From Proteles cristata cristata (Eukaryota; Chordata; Mammalia; Carnivora; Hyaenidae): a DNA stretch of 64,000 nucleotides. The position numbers were made by a program, and so were the translations under genes. Under the pieces are notes generated by a model. The model saw nothing but the letters and a program-made list of their open reading frames with translations. It was not told where the DNA came from and did no database searches. Position 1 is the first letter of the stretch, and every line of letters begins with the position of its first letter. Shown one piece after another: positions 23,301 to 32,093 of this stretch. The DNA lies in contig JAESUZ010003526.1 in the NCBI GenBank assembly GCA_017311185.1, forward strand, positions 1,550,001 through 1,614,000, read 5' to 3'.

Positions 23301-26300
23301 CACCTTGTCCATTAGAGCTGTAAGTGTAGACTTTGTGAATCATTTCCTTAGGCCCAGAGTGTGTGTGCCCAGGAGGCTGGCAGAGGCATACTTAGTGACA
23401 TGGGACAACTCATGTCTCTGTAAGAAGAGGAGGGAGTTCTGGGGACAGAGCAGTGTCCCCCCATCCACCCAGGGATGCCGGCACCCAGCTCCCGCTGGCT
23501 GCGGTGTGCAGGAATGTGGGCCCGCTGCTGAATGGAATGTCCCACTTTCCAAGAAAATGCAAAAATTCAGATTATGATGTGAAGTCTCCCCGTTTTTAAA
23601 TGGCACTCGTTAATGTAAAAATTCTAACATCATGTGAGTTCAGTATCACTCTCGGTGGAGCAGCTGGGTCCACCTGTGTGTGTCTGGCAGGGCCCGGACC
23701 TAATGGTCACAGGAGGTCCAGGGTGGTCCTTCAGGAAAGAGAGCTGGCCTTTAGGGGGACCTCTGCCCCTCTTCTGTGACAACCCAGGCCGTTAGGGTGA
23801 GGCGAAGGTACCCCTGTAAGACACTCACCATGTAGACGATGGTGGCCAATTCGTAGATGATGGCCTGGCCGGAGAGGTCCACCACGCTGAGCAGGCCTGT
23901 GGGGGAGACACACTGTGAGCTCACAGATGTGGGACAGGACTCCCCTCTGCTTTGGAGGCCGAGGGACAAATGAGTTCCTAGGGGGCAGATTTGCAACAGA
24001 AAATGTCCCTGCTCGGCCTTCAGCCTCGCAGGAAAATCCCACCCAGCTGTGGTAGAATTTCTCGCAGGCTGTTTGTTCCCTGTATGCTTTGACTTTGGAG
24101 TTGAACTCCTTGGTGTAACACGGCATATGGTGAGTGAGAGAAAAGAGACCTGGACCAAGATCAGGAGACCCAAGTTTGGGTCCCAGCCCTGCCACCATGA
24201 CTCTAGACAGTCTCTTGTTCTCAGGGCTCGGTTTACCTATCTGTAAATGGGGGGCAAGGGGTGGACCATAAGCTCTCTCAGGGCCATTCTTGCAAGGGGC
24301 TTTCTGAGTCTCAGGTTGCGTGGACTCTGCACTGGGTGCTCTGGTGAGTACAGGCGTGTCGAGTGAGAGCCGCATGCCTGCCTGGCCCCTGCACGCTCAC
24401 ACCCAAGTGGGTTTAGTCCCTCGCGTCCCTCACTGACTCGAACACCTGCCCCGGGGCACCTGCTCAGGTCCAGGCCCGTGCTGGGCTCCTAACATGAAAA
24501 GGCCAGGCCTGCCTTCTGGGAGCGCACATCCTGGAGAGAGCAAAGCCCCGATCCGGCCGAAGCTGCCAAACCACCCATCCGGGGAGGGGGCATCCGGGCT
24601 GCCCCCAGGGTTCCCCACAGGGTTCCCCAGGCCGTGGTCCTCTACGTACCCATGAGGAAGCTCCCGATCTCGTAGGCCCACCACTCAATGCATATCATGA
24701 GCATGCTGGGAACAGCCAGAGAGAAGAAGGAGCCCCAGTCCTGCAGGCACTGGCCGGACCAGCCTAGGAACAGAAGCCCTATTCGAGCGAGGCGCAGGGA
24801 GCCCACTGCGCACGCGAGCACCCACTTCCCTGCGGGAGCACCAGCCAGCCCTTGGCTCCGCCCACTCGCGGCCCCGCCCACTCCCGGCTCCGCCCAGCAC
24901 ACCAGGCCATCTGTGTTTTGCTCACCGTGCACCACGCACCACGCACCACGGGTGGGTTGGGATGGGAGCCTCAGGCGTGGGGGAAGGCCCCCGCCCCCCG
25001 CTCCACCCATGACACCACGGGATCTTGGGCAACTACCCTGCCCCTTCTGGGCTCCATTCCCTCATCTGAAAATCTGAGTTCTTTGCCCTGATGCCCCAGA
25101 GGGGTTGCTGGGAGGATGGCATGAAGTCAAGGTCAAAGGATTCTCGGGGCAGCTAGGGCTGTGCAGACATGGAGAGCAGAGTGGCCACGCAGGACTCCCT
25201 GCCCTGTGAATGAGGCCCCTTCCGGAGGGCTGGTCTGGAAATGTCTGTAAGCAGACCCCACCGTCTACAGAGTTAGCTGTCGGGAGGCAGAAAATCTCAG
25301 ACCCTGACCCGGGAGTACACGGCGTGGGTTCTAGTCCAGCCCCAGCGTGCACCGCCTCTGGCGTTATGAACAAATTGTTTACCCTCATTCCACCTCCTCC
25401 ACGTAAATAAAATGGAGATTATAAGGCGGCGTGGAGTAACTGGGATCACAAATGTCAGGCACTCGGCCCACTGCTAACACCTAGGGTTTTACCTGAGACC
25501 AGGGAGCAGGCCAGAAAGCTCCCTGGGGCTGTCCCCAGCAGGGCTCTGCACCGTGTCGCATTGGATGGGGGGACCTGGGACCTTTGGGGGTAGGGGTGCT
25601 GAGGGGTAGAGTGAAGGGATGGGAGGCCCTAAAGGGAAATGGAGGCAAGCCCAAGCCAAGGCCCTTCCAACGGGGCTCCGACCGGGCCTTCCGTCCCCCT
25701 GCTGGATGAAGACCCCATTCCCGGGCGGGGGTCCTGCCTGCTGCTGGCCTGCTCAGCCCCCCAAGGGCAGGGCGGCCCCATGCACCTGCCCACGTCTCCC
25801 GGTGCAGCTTCTTCAGCACAATGTAGAGGAAGAGGAAGACGGCCTGCAGGATGTGGGAGACAGTGCTGGCGTAAGCAGAGCCCCTGGGGGAGGAGAGAGA
25901 GCTCAGCCGAGGCCACGGTCACAGTCCGACTCTGGCCCTGGGGGCGGCGGCTCCGCTGCTGAAGCCGGCATGGAGGGGAAGGGGCCCAGGCCTGGCGCAG
26001 CCAACACCTCATCCTGAGATCAGCCACACCCAGGAGCCTTACTGCCCTGTCCCCGAGGGCCCCGCTCGGCCTCTCCCCCCAGGGCTGGGGCAGCTCCTCT
26101 CCCTGTCTCCTTGGTGGTGGGTCCCCCTGAACCTGAGGGACCAGCAGGGCTCCCGAATTCCTCATGACACCCCACTTCTGGACGGCGGGGGCAGCCTCGC
26201 CCTTTTTGTGAGGCAGGGATGACGACTGACCTGCCCCAGTCGGGGGTGGGGGGTAGGGGTGCCTGGTGGGCCCCTGCAGCCCACTGGTCCCGGTGCTCAC

Positions 26301-29300
26301 CTGACCCCCAGGCTCAGCACAGAAACCAGGATGTAGTTGCCCAAGCCATTGATGCAGTTGCCCACAATGCCACTGAGGACTTGGGGCCAGACGATTCCCT
26401 GAAATAAACCAACACCGGCCTTGCTGGGGCGGTGGAGCGGGGCCAGGGAGTTGGGCAAGCCCGGGTATGTCTAGGGATTGCCAGGGGGCTGGGGACATGT
26501 GGCTTCTTACTGGGCCTTGGTCAGTAGGTTCACAGGGTGGTGCCCAAAGGGGAAGAGCCCCAGGCACCCCTTCCCGCTGGAATAGGGCAGTGTGCTGGGG
26601 CAGGGGTCACCCCTCTGGCCAGGAGCCTGTACCTGATTTTGCAAATATTTTGCCAGCAGGCCGTAAAGAAAAACCGCCTGTGTAAAATAAAAAACAAAAA
26701 ACCAGAAATACACAAATAAACAACAACTACCAAAAAAAACAAAAACAAAAACCCCCAAACAATCAAAACCAAAACACACATGATGAACATCAGCAGAGAT
26801 TTCCGGGGGGACCTGAGCGTGGGGTCATTATTTCGCCAGAATATGTCTGGGACCCCATGGGTGGGCAGAAGCCCCATTTAGCATCTCAGGGGCACGCTGG
26901 CCCCGCCTACAGGGGAGAGGCCCCCTCAGGGCTCTGCCGCAGGGAAGACAGGCAAGCAGTGTTGGCTCTGACAAGGCTTGCAGAGAAGGACCCACCAGAG
27001 TCTGAACCCACGGGTTGCGACCGCCCTTGAGCCAGGCTCTGGCTGCTGGAAAGGAGAATCTGGAGGGAGAGGCTTCGGGCTGGGTAAGGGTGGGGAGATG
27101 CGGACTGGCAGTGTAGCCACCCGTGGGCCCTGCTGTGCGGGTTCAAGCCCCCACAAGGCAGCAGGCCCTTTCCTGTGTGCAGAGGACAGAGAGGGCCTGC
27201 TCGTCAGTGTGTGTGTGTGTCAGGACGCTGCCCCTGCCCTTTCTGTCCTCTGCCAAAGCCTGGCCCGGGGCCTGCGCCTTCCTACCGCACCCCTTCCCTT
27301 TGCCCTCTGCTTCTCCTCCATATAGAGGAGAAGAGCATGGAGCTGGAGCAGACCGCCTGGGTTCAAGGGCCGGTTCTGCTTCTTATGAGCTGTGCAATCT
27401 TAGGCCAGTTACTTAAGCTCTCTGTGCCTCATCTATAACGGGGATGATCATGTGCGTGTATGCTATATATACATATATATGTAAAGTTAATATCACAAAA
27501 TGCTTACAAAACAGTACATGCCACCTTTAAGCATCCCAAGTGTTAGGTAAGCATTCTGTAAATCCCGTTCGTCATTTTTATTATTATTTTATTGGTAAGT
27601 TTTACACAGCATTTTAAGGGAGGGACTTGCTTTGTTTGATAAAGGAACTGACACAGTGGTAACTCTATAGGAGGCTCTTGCAGCCCTGGTGGCTCTGTTT
27701 GGCAGGATACCATCACCTTGGTCTGAAGGGCTGAAGTATGGGTTCTAGCAAACACTTGGAGGAGACAGACTGGCCTGTGCAGGTGGGTTCCAGAACGCAG
27801 CAGAAATCTGGGCCTGACCAGCCCCCAGAGGGGTCATGGCAGTGGCCTCTCAGACAGGCGGGTGTGGCTGGGGTACCTCCTGCCAGGCGCTGGCATGCTT
27901 TAAAGCACCCCACATTCACACTTCCCAGATCCGCCCTCAAGAACTTCACCCCGTAGTGTCATGGAGGGTAAAGGGGAGCTGTCGTTGTGAAGACACAACA
28001 CTGCCAGCTAGTAACGTGTCACTAAGTGTCAACAAACCAAATAGAATAGCAGTGGAGACATGCAGACCATGGGGTCAGGTGAGGAATCTCAGAAACTGAC
28101 CTGACTAGATGCACTGCTTAGCTGCTATTTAACAAATTAATGACAAAGAGGAGAATAGGCAATAATTAGTCTTAGTTAAAGTGTGTTAGGTGGATTAGAG
28201 TCTGAAGTGTAATAATAAAAGCCACCAGGGGGCTCAAAGAAATACAGGCAAAATGTTTATATAATATTGCAATGGGTTAAAGTGTTATTAAGCTCATCAA
28301 AGACTTCATAAAGAACAGGATTTGTGGATCTGTTCTGTATACATTAGAAATTCTTTAGATAAGGAACGCCTGGGGAACTCAGTCCGATAAACATGAGACT
28401 CCTGATTTCCGCTCAGGGCATGATCTCACAGTTCGTGGGTTCGAACCCCACATGGGGCTCTGAGCTGACCGTGTGGCACGTGTTTGGGATTCTGTCTCTG
28501 CCCCTCACCCACTTGCTCTGTCTCTCTCAAAATAAATAAATAAACTTAAAAAAATTCTTTAAGTCAAAAGTATCAAAAATTAGAAGGCAAGTGACAAACT
28601 TTTAAAAAACTAACAGGCAAAGGGCTAAGATACTAGTTAACAAGTTATAATAATTAGGAAAAGATTAACCTGCTTAAAAGAGTCTGGACAGTTCCCAGAA
28701 GAAAAACAAAATGATGAAAAAATACATGAAAAAAATGTTCGTTAGCAATAACATACATGTGAAAGCTGTTTCTAATTGGGAAAATTTTTTTTAAATTCTT
28801 TTAATGTTTATTTATTTTTGAGAGAGAGAGAAACAGAGTGAGCAGAGGAGGGGCAGAGAGAGAGGGAGACACAGAATCTGAAGCAGGCTCCAGGCTCTGA
28901 GCTGTCAGCATAGAGCCCGACATGGGACTCGAATTCACGAATGTGAGATCATGACCTGAGCCGAGGTCAGACGTTCAACCGACTGGCCACCCAAGGGCCC
29001 TGGGAAAAAATTTTTAATAGGACGCTGACAAGAGTGTTGCTAGCAAGGGTAAAATTGGTACAAATTGGTATCAAAAGCCATTGACAAAACAATACCAGTT
29101 CCCATAATGCACCTGAAGGAAATCATTACAGATACAAAGATTTTTCTAGAATGTTTATCACAATCTTCTTTCTAATAGTGAATATTGGAAACAACCTGAA
29201 TACGTAACAAATTAGGATTAGTTACTAACTCATGACACTATAGGCTAGTGCATAGCCTCTGAAATGGATATTGCGGGAGGCGATTTAATCATATCAAGAG

Positions 29301-32043
29301 ACTGCTATTAGAAAGGGGAAGAGCAGGTTATAATGCAATATACACACACTGACCCTCTTTCAAACCATACACGTGTATGTGTCTTTGAGCCCACGCTCCC
29401 ATGAGCAGAAGTAACCCTGGGAAGGGACAGGACCCTATATTCTCTCTGGGTGACAGGATTAGAGGTGATTTTAATTTTTTTCCCCACGCGTCCCACAACT
29501 TCTCGCAATGGTTTTCCCATCTAAAAACGTGCCATGTTACATCTTAAAGTGCAGTCTGCATACACGGAACGGGACTGGAATTCTGCTGCCCCTTCAGCCA
29601 GCCTCAGTGGCATAGCGGGAAGTCGTTGCAGGCTCACGGGCTTGCCCAGCACATGGCGTGGCAAAGAAAAAGCCAGAATTTAGGGGTGTGGAAGTCCACC
29701 CACCTCCCAGCTCAGCAGACGGTGACACTTACCGGAAGTGCTGGGATGAAAATGAGCACGTACTCTTGGGTTAACCTGCAAAAGAAACAGAAGCTCCAGA
29801 GCTGACCAGGCTGTGCCCTCCAGGGCTGGGGACTGGACGGCTGCCAGAGGAACACCCCGGGGACCCCAGGTTTGAAAAGAGGCTTTGCCAGACCCTGAAG
29901 ATTCTCAGCCAAGACAAGTGAAACCCCAGAGGTCAGGGGATGCCGCTAATTACCTACTAAGAAGGTGTCAGGAATGACTAGGAACTTAAATTCGGTGTGC
30001 TGTGTATACGAAGGGGAGAAGACTATATCTTATCAAGAAATAAATGAATGAAGGGGGTGCCTGAGTGGTTCAGTTGCCTAAGCATCCGACTCTTGATTCC
30101 TACTCAGGTCGTGATCTCATGGTTTGTGAATTCAAGCCCCATGTGGGGCTCATTGCTGACAATGTGGAGCCTGGGATTCTTTCTCTCTGCTCCTCCTGCA
30201 CCCTCTCTCTCTCAAAATAAATAGAAAAAAACTTAAAAAAAAAAAAAGCCAATGACGGGCACATCCTATAAAATGAACAAGCTATTTCCACAGGAAACAT
30301 TTCTAAAATTAATAATAAATGGCGTGGATTCATCTGAAATTGGCTCAGTCTTCTTTCTCTTTTTTGGAAGATGGGGTAGTGCACACTTCAAGTCTCCAAA
30401 AGCATCTGAGAAGCCCCAACTACCGGCTGAGAAAAAATGCAAATTCCATCATTCCTCTGCCCTCCTTTCCTTCTGAATTAGAACTGGCCCTGTGTCTGCC
30501 CCCTGCTGGTCACAGCTGGAATCGCATGCCGCGCAGGAGAGTCCAAAAACCAGGCCCTGGAACTCTCCCTTGTAGGAGCTGCCCTTGTGACGGCTTGTGA
30601 CCCAGAGAAGCATGAGGGCCTAGGGCATGGGCTTCTTTGAGGTGGGGGGGGGGACTCCCCGGCTTCCCAGCAGAAGGCAAGCAGTACCTGGACACGGCTG
30701 GGTCCTGCCTGAAGAGCAGCAGAATGTTCTGGGTGTTGATGAAGAGCGCCCAGCAGGGGAAGCAGCAGAGAAGCAGCACCAGGGTGCCCCTCTGCAGGAT
30801 GACCCCCACGTGCTTCTTGTTGGGGCTCCCAAAGCTCTGCAAAACATGCCATCCCTGGGTCACACCTTCAGTAGCTCCCGTCTGTCCCCTGGGTGAGCCC
30901 AGTGGGGGCATCAACCTCCTAGCCAGTGTCGGTGCTGTGGGGACGGGCCCGGGACATGACAGGCACCCCGTAGAGGGCATGTGGCACCCCTCGGTTCCAG
31001 TGTGGTTGGGGGGCTTCCTCTGTAGGGGCTCAGCCTGCTTGCAGAGTCATAATGGCGGTGATTTCCCGACCATGAGCTCCATGCCCGGTGCTGTGCCTGC
31101 CTCTGTCTACCCATTGTCCCCAGTTTTCAAAAGCGCCCAAGTAGGAAGGTGTTATCCCCCCCATGTCACAGCTGGAGCATGGGAAGCTCTGAGAGCATCT
31201 GTCAAGTCTCCATGCTGATGAGAGGCAGCCGGGACGAAGCCCAGGTCCCCAGGCCCACCGTGAGTCCAGGTCTCCCCAGGAAAGCTGAGCCCCATTGGGC
31301 TCCGGGCAGGGGACAGGAGGGTCCCATCTGTGCGCCCTCAGCATTTGACACATGAGATCAGGGAACTGCCTCTGCCCCATCCCCTCTGTGACTCTCTAGC
31401 CCGTGTGCTCAGACTCTAAACACAAACGGTCTAATTCCCTGATCGCACGCAATCCTTGCAGGCAGGCCGGGACCAGCCACCCCCTACCCCCAGCCTGTTT
31501 GATGGGCACCCATTGCCCGGCTCCAAGAGGCACACCTACCTGGGACATCAAGGTGTCACATGCCGAGGACAAGCCCACTCCTATGGAAATTCCACAGACA
31601 TTGACAAACTGGAGCCACACACAGGAGAAAACACAGGGCTTGTCAGGGCCCAGGGAGGGGACCCCAGGAGGGGATCCTCCATCTGGGAGGGGGGGCTGCC
31701 CACCAGCAGCTCTGATGTGGAGCCCCCCTCCCCTGCCAGGCCGCACACACTCTGTGCCACAGGGTGAGGCCCCCAGGTCCCAGCTCTGAATGCCGCTGTC
31801 AGCCCTCTTGCCGTCTGACGGCAGAACGGAGGGGGAAGCTATACTCACCGCCACCGAGAGGGTCACTGACGCCAGCTCCAGCTTGCCCAGGTGCCCGCAA
31901 AACACCGAGCTCACAACGTGGATCATGAAGGTCAGCAACTGAAACAGGAACTAGAAAACAGCGGCCAGGATCAAGGGCACTGCACAGCCCAGCCCCACAC
32001 GGAGGCTTCTCCACATCCCGCGGGGCCTCACACCAGAGATCCT

Positions 32044-32093
<50 letters not shown>

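Larger units (their letters stand above)
26783..29732. other. SLC47A2 intron 5, 3.1 kb
   Basis: Holds a MIR (27322-27450), two SINEs and a worn L1 3' end. 27560-28360 is AT-rich and holds nothing I can name. Confidence 0.55.

Noticed and set aside
25629..26567. 312-codon minus-strand frame as one exon
   Set aside because: It runs through SLC47A2 exons 7 and 8 and the introns between them in changing frames. The spliced exons with GT-AG borders explain the region.
32046..32091. CRISPR-like or regulatory repeat array
   Set aside because: Plain CA microsatellite with no spacers; the genome is mammalian.
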